Assembly: GCA_951804985.1 (NCBI GenBank)
Contig: OX638135.1
Span: forward strand, 64,719,639-64,783,638
Source: Dryomyza anilis
Taxonomy: Eukaryota; Arthropoda; Insecta; Diptera; Dryomyzidae
Direction: 5' to 3'
Length of the DNA: 64,000 bases
Part shown: in pieces, positions 1 through 11,276 of the stretch
Layout: each line of letters opens with the position of its first letter
How positions within the stretch are numbered: the first letter of the stretch is position 1
The notes under the pieces: model-generated
The model's input: only the letters and a program-made list of their open reading frames with translations
Told to the model about the DNA's origin: nothing
Database searches by the model: none
Position numbers and translations under genes: made by a program

Positions 1-126
1 TAGCTAGCTAGTGCCTCATCGACAGCCACATTCTCCACCTCGTCGGCGTCGTCGTCACTGACAGTCATTTTTACGGCAACATAATGTGATTGCGAGGTAT
101 CGCCTTCGAAATTGGTGGTGCAACGT
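1..126 (-). pseudogene. Possible terminal exon, acidic C-terminus
   Basis: On the minus strand an acceptor (CTAATTGCAAG, with the exon starting at 126) opens a frame containing FEGDTSQSHYVAVKMTVSDD and a run rich in D and E. In copy 2 the stop TAG comes immediately after LAS, while in copy 1 the stop falls just outside the window. The acidic tail and the conserved frame in both copies are suggestive, but the copies are too similar for that to count as selection. Product unknown. Confidence 0.2.
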
Positions 127-340
127 CTTGCAATTAGTGACAACAACAAAAATAACACACTGACTACTGACTTCGTAGATACTGTTAATATTCGTAGTGG
201 CAACAGTACCGTCGCAACGTCGTCTGCAACGTTTAAAAAGTATTTTGCCTACTCACGAAATTTCTAAATAATGTTGGCGGCGGCGACAACTCAGTGGCAA
301 CTGAGTTACAACACAGATCCGGCGGCGGGTGCGAAAATAA

Positions 341-572
341 AATAAAAATCAAAGCGGTCGCGGTCTCATATGCAGCAGTAAAAATCGCAGCGACACCGTG
401 ATGGTGAGTGTGTTGTTTCTTTGTTGGAAAATGCTTCTTTTTGTTTTTCAAGGACAGCATTGGTAAAAGTTCACCGCAGCGCAAAGCAGTGACATCGTCT
501 AATGCGTTGGAAGGCCACAGAGCGGCAGCCGAGCACCTCGAAGCTAATGTTGTCAAAAGAGAAGCAGATTAA
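341..572 (+). pseudogene. Possible two-exon coding fragment
   Basis: An open stretch from 341 ends in ATG at 401-403, directly before a good donor (GTGAGT). A TTTTTCAAG acceptor ends at 452, and the frame then stays open to TAA at 570-572. The joined peptide contains KSSPQRKAVTSSNALEG and ends KREAD. The implied intron is only 49 nt, at the lower limit for flies, and I do not recognise the protein. The identical arrangement lies in duplication copy 2 (about 9292-9523). It may be a host exon carried by the duplication or chance. The longer minus-strand frame over the same bases (233-556) reads as low-quality shadow. Confidence 0.25.
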
Positions 573-882
573 AGAAGTCTGTGGCAACAAGCAACAGCAG
601 CAAACTGTGTTTTTATAAGGAGTTCTTTGCAGCCTCCTATGAGACGGCAGATAAAAAATATCATTTATATCAATATAAATTATACAATTTTAAGGTGTTG
701 TTAAAAATTGTTTAAAATATTTATGTGCTGAAATACACATTTATTTTTTTTGTTATGTTTTTAAAAATGTTAAAAAATTATACAAGTAATTATATATTAA
801 AATTACTAAAAGAACTGCTCATTTTGATTTTAATAAAGTTTTAAGCAGTAGGCTTTTGTTTGTAAAAAGTCTGTATTTAATC

Positions 883-1522
883 CAGGCTTCGGAAAGCTCG
901 CTCAAGAGCACGCAAAAAAAGCTCAAAACTAGCTCTCTCAACAAGAAACGAGTGACAGCATATTTATTCGGAATTGTAAACATACTGCGCATCGCAGTTA
1001 ACAGCGCGCTCGCTTTGACCTGTTGTTTTTTGCCGAACTCAATTTAAGTTGAGCCGCAAACAAACACAACGACTTGGTCTACAGAGTTTCGAGCTGTTAC
1101 ACTAGCGCGCTACTCCGAGCACCACAATATTGCGACCGCTCGGTTGACTCGCTCTTTTCGTATATTTGCTTTAAATGCATATTTAATGTTCTATATTTAG
1201 TAACACATGCATAAAATTAAATAATAAACAAGAATAAACGCAAAAACAAAAAAAGAACTTTTGCAAACGAAATAATTTAAAAACGAGCAACTCCGAGCCT
1301 GTACATTTCTAGCGCTTCATTTAACAGAAGATCGAGCAGCGAGTACGATGCTACATGCCCAGCTCGGTTGGACGATTGGAGTTCTATTAATTCGTTTTTC
1401 TCACTTTACAGCAGCGAGCTAACGACAGTTGTGTGGCATGAGCACATGGACGCTGAAAAATTGTGTATGACACAAATACATACGAGCGCGCTCTGTTTGC
1501 GAGCGCACAATTCCGAAGCCTG
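883..1522. mobile_element. hAT-type MITE with 8-bp target duplication
   Basis: The termini are CAGGCTTCGGA at 883-893 and TCCGAAGCCTG at 1512-1522, a perfect 11-bp inverted repeat. The element is flanked by the direct repeat ATTTAATC at 875-882 and 1523-1530. An 8-bp duplication together with CAGG ends is characteristic of the hAT superfamily. At 640 bp with no transposase frame it is non-autonomous. The interior is unusually rich in GCTCG/CGAGC words. A 5' fragment ending at the same internal point lies at 9836-10052. Confidence 0.9.
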
Positions 1523-1530
1523 ATTTAATC

Positions 1531-2027
1531 AAAACAATATATGATTGTTATTTTTAAAAAATCGATTGGTAATCTAGGTTTCATTACTATTAACAATTCA
1601 ACAATCAAAATAGCAATTAATTGATAATTTTGCTTCAAAAATGTATTTGGAAAAAAATAATAATTGTGATTATTTTTTCCAACAATAATTGAACAATTGC
1701 TGATTGTTAAAGATATATTCACAAATATGATTGTTAATTTTTTTTAGATTAAACAATTATTTTCTGAGAGTGTATCATTTTATATATATGTTAATATTAA
1801 TAATTATGTTCATATTAATGGTAAGATATTTCCGTTGAATAAAAAAATATTTAGGTTAAAAATTTAAGGTTTTCGTCACTAAAGTACGATCATTGGGCAT
1901 GACAAGACAATGTCTCTAATAGGGCTTACCCGATAAAAACCCGACCATTTCCTGATGGCGCATCTGGCAAATTTCCACTAGCATAAATCCTGATTTACGA
2001 CCTGATTCTTATTTACTATTTAAGAAG
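1531..2027. other. AT-rich spacer, no gene seen
   Basis: Apart from runs of AACAATYATT and a TCTGAGAGTGTA scrap near 1763 that resembles the end of the CACTCAAAAA-type TIR elements, nothing identifiable is present. The reading frames here are short and look random. Confidence 0.5.
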
Positions 2028-4944
2028 ATCAATATAATAATGTCTGGAAATTCTTCGTGTTCCTTCATTCAAATGTTTAGATACTAATAAAAAAAATCCA
2101 TGATTTCATATCTTGAAAAAGATCAAGAAACATCTATCATTCCATACTAAACATTAACGAATATGTCTGTTTTGTTTTTTAAGGTATTTTATTAAAAAAT
2201 ATTTGAAAAATTTATGAATGTAACGTTACCATACACAAAGAGTGATACGGTATATTAGGGTGATTCAAAATTGGATCGAATTTTTATTTGCCCCCGAAAT
2301 CGCTTACCATACGATCAGAAAAGTTGAAATAGACACACACGTGCCTTTTTTCCAAAATCGATTGTTGTTTAGAATCGCGCACTTGGATTTTCTGTTTTTG
2401 GCGATCTGAAAAACGTAAGTTGGCTTCATGGGAAAAGTTAAATATCTCCCAAAGTTTAAGGAGTAAATTCACAAAATTTTGGAAAAAGTGAACTAATATA
2501 ATGAAGTTTCTAAAGCTGTTGCTAACATTTCTTAACATCGACTTACTAATACACAAACTAATTTTAAATTCATGAAGTAATATCAGTTAATAAAAAAATC
2601 CGCTAATCAGTTGGTATCCGCTACACCCAATAATTGTTTCTTAGATCCAATGTATCTAATAAATATGATTTAATCGCGGGCCTAGGTAAAATGTAGAGGT
2701 ACAGATCATTTACATTCAGAAATTCGTATAAAACGCACGTTTTCAGAGATTGATTTATTTATAACTTTAGTATTGCGAGTATGGCTTCCAAAATTTTAAA
2801 TATAGTCGAAAGAAAACGTCGTAATCTTATCACAAAAAAATATAAAACCATAATCGGCAAAGGTATACCGTAATTATAGGTGATTATATAGTTGAAAAAT
2901 GTTTTTTTTTCATACATTTTTAATTTAAAAATATGTACTCAATAAATCAAATATATAATTGTACGATCGTGAAATGTTTCTTTTATTACTGATTTAATAA
3001 AATATATTTTATTGCATTTGGTTAGGAAACACCCAAATTAGAGACGATTATTTAATTCAATAACACTTTACTCAAGAAACGAGAAAAAATATTCATATGG
3101 AGATATCCCAAATTCAATGTAATATAAATCGTGTATGCTGATTTTGACTGCATACTCGGTTTTTTCTTATTACGTAACATATTTATGAAAATTTCTAATT
3201 TTAAGCCGCTTTGACCACGGAAAGAATATCATGTAAATTTAAACAGAAATTAAACAGATTTCATGTTAAAAAAAAATTAGAAATTTTTACTTACTAAAAA
3301 AAAATGTTAAAATGAATACAATTCCAATTGTACTCTTGTCTACAAATTTTTGATTCTGGTTTTATTTTGATTGCGCCTTTATTTGATACTGGAGCTAATT
3401 CCGAAAATTGTTTTGTTAAATAGGTCTAGTTTTTAAGATTTTTAAGTTTTAATTATTTTTCTCTCCTTTTATTTTTAATAGTCGAACCAAAAAAAATAAT
3501 GTATTTATCATTTCGTTGTTAGACGTACAAAACTATGCGCTACTATATATTTTTTATAAATGCCGGTGAAATATAGCGAAGGGAAATCCAAAACTTTACA
3601 TTAAATTTAAAATTTTATGAATAAAAAACAATATTACTTGATGAAAAAAAGATAAACATTATTGTCATGCCATTTGTTCAACGTCATGTATAATATTTAA
3701 AAAGAAAATTATGAAAATAAATTAAGACTTGAGTCTTCGAGTCTCAATTTCTCGTTATTAAATTTTGGAAATTATAAAAATATTGTTTTTTTTTAATAAA
3801 TTAAAAAAATATTCACCAAGAATAAATGGTAATCTTGATTATGCCTCCGTTATTTAATATAATAATCATTTTAACTCCTGAAAATAAAATATTTTTAAAA
3901 ATTTTCAATTCTTAAAAATATATTTTTCCAATATTATTTAAAAAGTCTTCGCGGGCCGCAAAGACATGTTGGCGGGCCGCGTGTTTGACATGCCTAATTA
4001 AATCAATCTCTGAAAACTTGCGTTATATACGAATTTCTGAATGTAGACGATATTTACCGCTATATTTTGCCTAGGCCCGCGCTTAAATTATATTTATTAA
4101 ATATATTGGATATCTAAGAAACAATTATTGGGTGTAGCGGATACCAACTGATTAGCTGAATTTTTTTTATTAGCTGAAATTAATTCATGAATTTATAATT
4201 AGTTCCTGTATTAATAAGTCGATGTTAAAAAATTTTAACAACAGTTTTGGAAACTGCATTATATTGGAGCACTTTTCCCAAAAATGTATGAATTTACTCC
4301 TTAAACTTTGGGAGATATTCTACTTTTCCGATGAAGCCAACTTACGTTTTTCAAATCGCCAAAAACAGAAAATCCAAGTGCGCGACCTCTAAACATTAAT
4401 CGATTTTGGAAAAATGTGACATAACCTTCTTTACTGGTTAAGTTTATGTTTTGTAAAACGAATGTATATATATTTGAGTACCCATATGTACAAATGGGTA
4501 GGTGTGTCGATTTTCTTATTTTTCGGGAACCACAAATCGATTCGCGGGAAAACATTATTATAATATATTTGAGCATAAAGTCAATGTATAATATATATGC
4601 TTCGGATATGCTTCGAATATGCTTCCTTTTGGCTGTTACAAACGACGTAACAAACTGCATATACCGTTTCACTCTTTGTGTATGGTAACGTTACATTAAT
4701 AAATTTTTCAAATATTTTTTAATAAAATACCTTAAAAAACAAAACAGACATATTCGTTAAATTAACAGAAATGTATACATATAAATAAAATAAAATTATT
4801 TAGTCACAGGTTTATTATGGCATGATAGATGTTTCTTCATATTTTTCAAAATATGATACCATGGATTTTAAGTATTTTTTTTTATTAGTATCTAAACATT
4901 TGAATGAAGGAACACGAAGAATTTCCTGACATAATTATATTGAT
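2028..4944. mobile_element. Fold-back element with 0.7-0.9-kb inverted arms
   Basis: The left arm 2028-2757 is the imperfect inverted complement of the right arm 3999-4944. Examples are AGTTGGTATCCGCTACACCC near 2608 against its complement near 4133, and GTAACGTTACCATACACAAA near 2221 against its complement near 4685. The central 1.24 kb (2758-3998) is AT-rich and noncoding. It ends in GGCGGGCCGCGTGTTTGACA, which resembles a hAT terminus, so the loop may itself be an inserted hAT fragment. No transposase frame is present. The arms differ by many small indels, so the element is old. Confidence 0.75.
4440..4690 (-). mobile_element. Degenerate mini-me remnant inside fold-back arm
   Basis: The order ACAAATGGGTAGGTGT, AACCACAAATCG, GGGAAAACATTATTATAATA, TTTGAGCATAA, ATGCTTCC, TGTTACAAACG and TTTCACTCTTTGTGTA follows the minus-strand layout of the family A mini-me copies at 35622, 39206 and 51471, but with large internal losses. 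The left arm (2217-2260) keeps only its 5' end. The fold-back therefore either captured a mini-me before inversion or was built from one. Confidence 0.6.
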
Positions 4945-5344
4945 ATAGTTATAACGCAGCATACACTCAAGCTCTAATATGAACATTTAACAGTCTCCTT
5001 TGAAGATCCTGAGTGTCTCAAATTAATACAAAAAAGAGTATGAACTAATATTTGTTTTAAGCAAAATACGTCATTCAAGTAAGATCGTTCAAAAAAAATC
5101 TATATTTGAAATCATGAATAAGACTATAAAGTGAGCCTTTTGATTTAAAATATATCAGAATTAATTTATTTGGAATAAAAATCAATGTTATAATTATTTA
5201 TATTTTTATTTTTCATATGGATGAAAAATCATCCCTAATTATTTTATCACACATTCTTAAAAATGTAAAATAAAACAACTAATTACACCAAACTCGTTAA
5301 ACCTACGGTATAGACGGAGCCGGCCAGTCGTCCTCTCTGTTCGA
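4945..5344. other. AT-rich spacer, no gene seen
   Basis: No coding frame, RNA gene or recognisable repeat was found. The GC-richer patch CGGAGCCGGCCAGTCGTCC near 5317 lies just outside the next element. Confidence 0.45.
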
Positions 5345-7497
5345 CATATGGGCATTTCCAGAAAAATGTCAATCACGACCGAAAAATTCAAAATTCTGAA
5401 ATCTCTGAAATGACGGTGAATTTGGAATCTTAAAAACTGAATCTAAATATACATTTCTTTTCCATTAACGATAACGTATCAAAAAATACTCATAAATTTA
5501 CGTTGCTATGCAATGTGTAAATATACCCATTTTTCATGTATTTTGAGTAACCAAATTAATTATATTTAAAGACATACAGATACAAAATAATATTTTCTCT
5601 TTTTCCAGGTGACATTAATAACACTACACAACAGCCATTCTGCGCAGCAGTCAAGGCATTTTTGTATTATATAAAATGACGCCCTTATTCCGAAAATATG
5701 GTTTAATAATGTTTCTTTGGATAGGTTTACAAAATATGGGCCAATAACTTTTGGACCGAGCTTTCATAAAGGTGGTCACATATATTTGCAAATATCTTGC
5801 GTTATAAATAACACATATGATGTTATATCGAATGAAAGTTAATAGAACATCGAATAAACATTTCTTTGAACATTTTTAAATTCGTTCATTAATTTAAGAG
5901 AACTCGAAAGGAGAACTTGAAAAAACATTTTTTTTTTCAACAAAAATTTAAGAAAAATTTCATTTAAAAAAATGGAAAAAAATCGAGAAAGTAAGATGAT
6001 ACACAAATTTTAATTTTTCAAAATTAGTAATGCTTTCACATCTGTTCTCAAAACGTATCCATAGATTTATTTTATTTTTACATAATTTTCTTTAAAAATG
6101 TACAGGCTAATTTTGCAATATTACAAACTGTGCATCATCTTGCGTTTTCAATTTTTCGCCGTTTTTTAAATGCATTTTTTAATAAAATTTTGGTCTACAA
6201 AATTTACATTTTTCGAGTTCTTCTGTAGAGTTTTCTTAAACCAGTAAGCCAATTCCAAACTATTTTAAGACATGTTTATTGAATATTTAATTATCTTTCA
6301 TTCGATATAACAATTGCGTTTATGGGTTTTATTAAACGCGAAATATTTACAAATATATGTGACCACCTTTTTGAAAGCTCAGTACAAAAGTTATTACCCG
6401 AAATCTCGTAAACCTATCCGTAGAAAAGTTTTTAATTCATATATTTAAATTCTGGGAATCTTTTCTCATTTTGTTGTGTAGTGTAATTATTTCTAAAGCT
6501 TAAAAATAATTATCCAAATTAAAAAAACGGAAAATTTTCGATTTTTGTACAAGGGTTTTCGATGTCCCGTCCGGATCCAAAAAGATACATTTATTACCAT
6601 ATTAAACAGAAAGAGTTTAACGAATTGAATCCACTGTTTCTAAAGTAGAATTTCCTCGGCATTTCCAAAAATGTAAACATCATTTTCGTAGTGATTTTAG
6701 AAAATTTTTGACAGCTAGTTGAAATCTGTCCCGTCCGAAAATTCGAGTACCAAAAGAGTAAAACTACAGTATAAAAAAAGGAAAAAAAACAAAAAATTAA
6801 AAACTTAAAAAAAATGAAAATTTGAATAGTTCATCACTTTTCATTTCGTAATAATGATTATTAATATTGTCATATACAAAATTATTTTTTAGCAAAAAAT
6901 CGTACTGCAAATATCCATACCATATTCTGTGATTTATTACGAAATAACTGTAAACTTTAGGAACAATGTGTACATAAACAAAAATAAATTAAATTGTCTC
7001 AGCTATATTCCGAAATACTTCAAGAAAATATATCGTACGCAAAAAGCATTTTTAGAATAAAAATCTTACTGATAATTTCTATTCGGAATTTTTTGTCTCG
7101 TCCGGAATGTTCCTTCCGGAAATTTTCTGTGATTTATTATGAAAAAACCATAAATTTTAGGAAAAAAGTGTAAATATACAAAGAAAGCACATGATTTCAA
7201 CTATTTTTCAAACTATTTTAAAAAATCATTTGTACGCGAAATTTGCTGACTTTTTGGCATTTCCATATGAACCTCGACATTCACTTCCGTGTTTGTCCCG
7301 TCCGGAACACCCACAATTTAATTTATATCTTTTGATCTACTGTATAGAATTATCTAATTTTTCGCAGATATTTAGTCCTATTTAAATACTACAGAACAAG
7401 ATACTACAGAACAAGTACATTCATTAATTTTCCTTCGAGATATTAAAGTTTTAAGCTTACGAATGTCCCGTCCGGAACCCCAGGAAATGCCCATATG
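5345..7497. mobile_element. Palindromic element with CATATGGGCATTTCC ends
   Basis: The sequence CATATGGGCATTTCC (5345-5359) recurs inverted at 7483-7497. Inside, the stretch around 5690-5950 is inverted around 6195-6460 (for example GGTGGTCACATATATTTGCA against its near-complement at 6345-6370). The right half carries five copies of TGTCCCGTCCGGA or a one-base variant, at 6563, 6727, 7094, 7294 and 7464. No transposase is encoded. A fragment of the same family is at about 37905-37985. No clear target duplication was found, so the class is undetermined. Confidence 0.6.
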
Positions 7498-7820
7498 CAT
7501 TGACACTGAAATTGTATTTGTATAGGAATAGTGCAATTTACCACAGCACATAAGACCAAATCATATACTCCATTAGTCAAATTAATATTTTATTAAACAT
7601 TGTAAATACGAAATTTGTATGGACAAATTGTCGTATGTGAAAAATCACTGCACATACGACAAAATGAACAGTGAACTGTTCTTTAGATTGGACATACGAC
7701 AAAATCCACAACCAATATATCGGAAACTATATAAGATAATTAAAAGTGATCACAAAGATTAATATGCCATCGAGTTAAAGCTCTCTGTTAGACGGGACAA
7801 ACACGGAAGTGAATGTCGAG
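7273..7820. repeat. Perfect 30-bp inverted repeat
   Basis: The 30 bases at 7273-7302 (beginning CTCGACATTCACTTCCGTGT) are exactly the reverse complement of 7791-7820. The right copy lies outside the CATATGGG element and next to the protease-like fragment at 7891. The inner arm carries one of the TGTCCCGTCCGGA motifs. Perfect identity in otherwise decayed sequence implies a recent copy or the true termini of a separate 548-bp element. Confidence 0.7.
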
Positions 7821-7890
7821 ATCAAGCGCATTGATTGATTTTTATTGTCCTCCTTAATATTCACCAAATCTAAACCGGCATTTTCATGGT

Positions 7891-8116
7891 TCACCCGGAC
7901 GTGTTCATTGCGGCCTCATACATAACTTGCTCCAACACATAGTGTGGAATAAGGCCATTGGCTTTCACAACATCATCACCATATTTGACACACAGCACAT
8001 TACGCAAATGCGCATACAATTCACGATACAACGGCATCATTTTCTGTATTAAAAACCAGTTGCAATATAAATCACGTATCCTCCTGCTGATCGTACCACA
8101 CGTCGGATGCTTTCAT
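7891..8116 (-). pseudogene. Angiotensin-converting-enzyme-like fragment
   Basis: Minus strand 8043-7891 reads KMMPLYRELYAHLRNVL, then KYGDDVVKANGLIPHYVL, then stop. This matches the peptidase family M2 (ACE/Ance) stretch in which a PLY..LHAYVR helix is followed by YGD..V...GPIPAHLL. The upstream frame (8116-8044) gives DVWYDQQED, a TGA, then FILQLVF, which fits the preceding WYE... region of the same family; a frameshift joins the two. The HEMGH zinc site is not present, so this is a small piece of a roughly 600-residue enzyme. One nonsense codon, one frameshift and isolation among repeats make it non-functional. The family assignment is from memory of the motif pattern. Confidence 0.55.
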
Positions 8117-8937
8117 GGTCGACGTTTTCATATTCCTAAAGTAATCCTGTAGTAGTGAAACACTTAAAAAGTATTTTTAATTCAATAATTTATATTATTT
8201 TCCAAAACAATGTAAAGCGAAAATCGATTATAAAGCATTCTGTTTCCAATCAAAGTACAAGTTATAAATAATTCAATACAAACCTGCACAGTAAAATTTG
8301 CCATATTTATACCGTTGCCGCTTTGGACCGCTTTACAAATATACATAACTTTATTGATTATCATAAAGCTACGCCAGAACAATTTTTAATTGCACAACAA
8401 CTTTTAAACTAAAAACGTTCTTTCCTCTGAAATAAAACGTAAATTTCTTTAACAAAAATTAAAGAATATATTTAGTACGAAATGTAAAGTATTTCTTGCT
8501 TTTTTTGAAAAAAAAAATGACTATAAATAGTGTGAAAATATGCAAAACTGAGACCTGCTGAAATTGACTGAAGTCAAGAAAATGTTGATTTCTATATACA
8601 CAAAAATTTTAGATTTGTAGAAAATTGTAAGTATTCTCTAGACTAACTTCGACATGTTGCTGTCGGGACGGAGCCACAATCCTCAACCAGCTACAGTCAG
8701 TCGCAACCACACAAGTTGCTGTTCTCGGCAACGCGGTCGTAGAATCGGGATAAATTGCAGGCTACTTGACAAGGTTTCTTGCTGTGAATAGGTGGAAATA
8801 GAACAGGTGCGCGCTAAAATATACCACCGACTGGAAGACTACGAATGAGGCCATCGAGGATCGATTTGCGTGCGAGTTATATTTGTAGTAATACCGTAAA
8901 AATCTGAATAATGCGAGCTCGGCGATTGAGCTAATGC
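8117..8937. other. Spacer between pseudogene and duplication copy 2
   Basis: 8117-8630 is AT-rich without recognisable content. 8640-8937 is GC-richer (CGACATGTTGCTGTCGGGAC and onward) and would be the region just downstream of the acidic exon on the minus strand. No open frame longer than about 40 codons was found, and the source is unknown. Confidence 0.4.
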
Positions 8938-10052
8938 TAGCTAGCTAGTGCCTCATCGACAGCCACATTCTCCACCTCGTCGGCGTCGTCGTCACTGACA
9001 GTCATTTTTACGGCAACATAATGTGATTGCGAGGTATCGCCTTCGAAATTGGTGGTGCAACGTCTTGCAATTAGTGACAACAACAAAAATAACACACTGA
9101 CTACTGCACACTGACTACTGACTTCGTAGATACTGTTAATATTCGTAGTGGCAACAGTACCGTCGTAACGTCGTCTGCAACGTTTAAAAAGTATTTTGCC
9201 TACTCACGAAATTTCTAAATAATGTTGGCGGCGGCGACAACTCAGTGGCAACTGAGTTACAACACAGATCCGGCGGCGGGTGCGAAAATAAAATAAAAAT
9301 CAAAGCGGTCGCGGTCTCATATGCAGCAGTAAAAATCGCAGCGACACCGTGATGGTGAGTGTGTTGTTTCTTTGTTGGAAAATGCTTCTTTTTGTTTTTC
9401 AAGGACAGCATTTGTAAAAGTTCACCGCAGCGCAAAGCAGTGACATCGTCTAATGCGTTGGAAGGCCACAGAGCGGCAGCCGAGCACCTCGAAGCTAATG
9501 TTGTCAAAAGAGAAGCAGATTAAAGAAGTCTGTGGCAACAAGCAACAGCAGCAAACTGTGTTTTTATAAGGAGTTCTTTGCAGCCTCCTATGAGACGGCA
9601 GATAAAAAATATCATTTATATCAATATAAATTATACAATTTTAAGGTGTTGTTAAAAATTGTTTAAAATATTTATGTGCTGAAATACACATTTATTTTTT
9701 TTTTGTTATGTTTTTAAAAATGTTAAAAAATTATACAAGTAATTATATATTAAAATTACTAAAAGAACTGCTCATTTTGATTTTAATAAAGTTTTAAGCA
9801 GTAGGCTTTTGTTTGTAAAAAGTCTGTATTTAATCCAGGCTTCGGAAAGCTCGCTCAAGAGCACGCAAAAAAAGCTCAAAACTAGCTCTCTCAACAAGAA
9901 ACGAGTGACAGCATATTTATTCGGAATTGTAAACATACTGCGCATCGCAGTTAACAGCGCGCTCGCTTTGACCTGTTGTTTTTTGCCGAACTCAATTTAA
10001 GTTGAGCCGCAAACAAACGACTTGGTCTACAGAGTTTCGAGCTGTTACACTA
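8938..10052. repeat. Segmental duplication, copy 2
   Basis: This repeats 1-1104 with very few differences: an extra CTGCACACTGACTA unit near 9105, GTCGTAACG in place of GTCGCAACG near 9163, three more T in a T-run near 9695, and loss of ACAC after 10015. It ends inside the hAT element (9836-10052 is the element's 5' third), after which the sequence is unrelated. Both copies carry the candidate exon pair. Confidence 0.85.
9836..10052. mobile_element. Truncated hAT MITE (5' part)
   Basis: It starts with CAGGCTTCGGA after ATTTAATC, as in the complete element at 883, but stops at the duplication breakpoint. The matching 3' end TCCGAAGCCTG is absent, so this copy cannot have been an independent insertion. 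Confidence 0.8.
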
Positions 10053-10793
10053 ACTAGTCAGAGTCTAAATTGCTCCTTAGGGCCCTATTTAGAAGCTTTC
10101 TGGAATCCTTGCGCAATATTTCAAGACAAGCGTTCCACCAAGGGGGGAGGTCTAGATTGGAGATGGGCGCCGTGCTTTTTTCGTGTCACGCCCGAAAATC
10201 TGAGTTTGTGCCTGCAAATCTCCGGGCGTGCTAGTTGCTGTCGTGCCCGTCCGTGTCTCCAAAATCAGGTACGCGCCAATTAAAGATTTTTTTTTATAGT
10301 TTCTACACCAATTTAAAAAAACCCTTACTTCCAGCTTCAGAAAATAAAAATTGCGTTGTATTTTAACCTTTTCTAAAAAATCTGTTGTTTTAGTTTTACT
10401 TATGGGTTTAAGAGAATAAAACAGTATCAAACTTAATTTTTGAATTATTTATTACAGGGACTAAAACCTATTGGAATATCGGTTCCGGTTCCAAGATATT
10501 TAAAATTTTGGTTTCGGTTCCGATTCCGGTTTCAACCAACAAATTAAATGGGTTTCGATTTTGGTTCCATACATTTTTAATAACGGTTTCGATTCCGGTT
10601 CTTTGCGTTCCCATAATATCTGTTCCGGTTCTGATTCCAATATTTTTAAAATAGCGGTACGAATTCCATCCAGAAAATATATATGTTCCGATTCATTGAT
10701 CTGAGTAAATATCATGACAGGATAATTAACTCGTTTTTCATCATGTGCATATTCATTTGGAATTGATTCGGAATTTGGTCCGTCCAAAAAATA
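10053..10793. repeat. Unassigned stretch with degenerate GGTTCC repeats
   Basis: 10053-10290 is GC-richer and unassigned (GGGGGGAGGTCTAGATTGGA near 10143). From about 10465 to 10650, variants of GGTTCCGGTTCCR and GGTTTCGATTCCGG recur many times. On the minus strand this gives E/P/K-rich nonsense peptide, which I take to be repeat rather than gene. No element ends were found. Confidence 0.5.
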
Positions 10794-11204
10794 CGCTCAA
10801 AAAATAATGTATTAAAAACAAATAAAAATGCCTTTGAAATAAGTACAATTGTATTCGTTTTAGTCCAAGAAATTTACTTTTGTTTTAAATAAATTCATGT
10901 ATTTGTTTTTGTATGAAAAATATAAAAAATAAGTACATATTTTTATTGAATTTTAGATCAGTTTTTAAATAAATTTGTCTTCAAATTACTGATATTGCAA
11001 TTATTTAGCTGTCCAGAAAAGTATAAAAAAATAAATACATTTTTGAATTTTTAATACAAAAAATGTATTAATTTTTTTTTTTGTTTTTATTCCTTTTTCC
11101 ACTCCTTTCCTTTATTTCTTTTCACTTGTCTTCTTTTATTTCTTATTTATATTCTTCATATAATTTTAACAATTAATTAAATAAAAATGTTTTTTTATAT
11201 TTCA

Positions 11205-11276
11205 GTTGGCACTAGCTGGCATCGAACTCCTGACTCCGGCGTTAAAGTCCACTGCTCTACCCGTTAGGCTACACAT
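11205..11276 (-). repeat. tRNA-like module (SINE-type, inverted)
   Basis: The minus strand reads TAGCCTAACGGGTAGAGC (A-box-like D arm), GGACTTTAACGCC (anticodon-arm position) and GGAGTTCGATGCC (B-box-like T arm) in tRNA order and spacing. The acceptor stem does not pair, so it is not a functional tRNA gene. The same module, also on the minus strand, is at 43211-43280. Confidence 0.6.

Larger units (their letters stand above)
1..1104. repeat. Segmental duplication, copy 1
   Basis: This block is repeated almost base for base at 8938-10052, in the same orientation. Copy 2 has a short extra repeat of CACACTGACTACTG and lacks a few bases near 1070. The left end coincides with the window edge, so this copy may extend further. 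The shared part stops at GTTACACTA, inside the hAT element at 883-1522, so that element was already present before the duplication. It could be mistaken for an LTR pair, but there is no TG...CA end, no primer-binding site and no coding between the copies. Confidence 0.85.

Noticed and set aside
233..556. 107-codon minus-strand frame, present again at 9184-9507
   Set aside because: The plus strand has a better exon pair with splice sites. This frame has unremarkable composition, and its conservation only reflects the recent duplication.
1..10052. The 1.1-kb repeats as LTRs of one retrotransposon
   Set aside because: No TG/CA termini, no primer-binding site or polypurine tract and no gag/pol between them. 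The repeat ends inside a hAT element that shows its own target duplication.
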